Source: Peptoniphilus_A sp001811425 | GTDB taxonomy: Bacteria; Bacillota; Clostridia; Tissierellales; Peptoniphilaceae | DNA: 14,454 nt | Reading direction: 5' to 3' | NCBI RefSeq assembly: GCF_001811425.1 | Contig: NZ_KV804695.1 | Span: 1 to 14,454 of the forward strand | Part shown: positions 14,427 to 14,454 of the stretch, piece after piece | Position numbering within the stretch: position 1 is the stretch's first letter | Layout of the letters: every line of letters begins with the position of its first letter | The notes under the pieces: model-generated | Seen by the model: the letters and a program-made list of their open reading frames with translations, nothing else | Database searches by the model: none | Told to the model about the DNA's origin: nothing | Made by a program: the position numbers and the translations under genes

Positions 14427-14454
14427 ATGCCAAAAGAATATTACCTTTATGTCA
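14427..14454 (+). CDS. Start of probable sigma-factor-like ICE protein (partial)
   Basis: GGAGGA (14415-14420) lies 6 nt before ATG 14427, and the nine complete codons read MPKEYYLYV. This resembles the start of the small sigma-70-region-4-like proteins of Tn1549/CTn-type ICEs, which begin with a similar YYLYV motif followed by a charged helix. Only 28 bases are available, so the assignment rests on this short match and on its place directly after the cargo block. Confidence 0.5.

Overview
The window looks like the interior of an integrative and conjugative element (ICE) of the Tn1549/CTn type in a low-GC Firmicute, most likely a clostridial or Tissierellia-like anaerobe. The species cannot be resolved. 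The basis is AT-rich sequence, strong AGGAGG ribosome sites, a typical conjugation backbone (giant SNF2-like helicase protein, SSB-like protein, MobC plus MOB_P relaxase) and, at the right edge, the start of what looks like the small sigma-factor-like ICE protein.

Layout. Positions 1-27 and 2369-3757 are two exons of one gene, the C-terminal part of the large helicase/methylase-type ICE protein. They are split by a complete group II intron (28-2368) carrying its own reverse transcriptase/maturase. Removing the intron rejoins the reading frame exactly (codon TGG, then CAA). An SSB-like OB-fold gene follows (3800-4459) and ends at a strong terminator (4467-4503). The relaxase and mobC genes lie on the minus strand (4552-6239), convergent with the SSB gene. 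Upstream of mobC is a cluster of inverted repeats that is the best oriT candidate. This cluster runs into a 100-N assembly gap (6378-6477) whose two edges carry the same 19-bp sequence.

Right of the gap is a cargo block on the plus strand: a small Xre-type repressor, an AraC-family activator, and a five-gene, tightly overlapping transport operon (7990-14163). The operon encodes an MptD/Trep_Strep-type ECF substrate-binding membrane protein, a CbiQ/EcfT-type protein, a fused double ECF ATPase, and two ABC-exporter-fold half-transporters that probably pair. A promoter with its -10 box inside a palindromic operator drives the regulator genes. The combination of an AraC regulator, an ECF module and a YbtP/YbtQ- or IrtAB-like pair recalls the uptake part of ferric-siderophore loci such as yersiniabactin and equibactin, but no biosynthetic gene is present. 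I therefore infer uptake of a metal chelate or siderophore made elsewhere; the substrate is not shown by the sequence.

The end (14164-14454) is a leader-like stretch with a start-stop mini-ORF (ATG TAA), a 24-codon small ORF, a hairpin, a strong terminator and then the first codons of the sigma-like ICE gene. This is the junction where cargo returns to ICE backbone.
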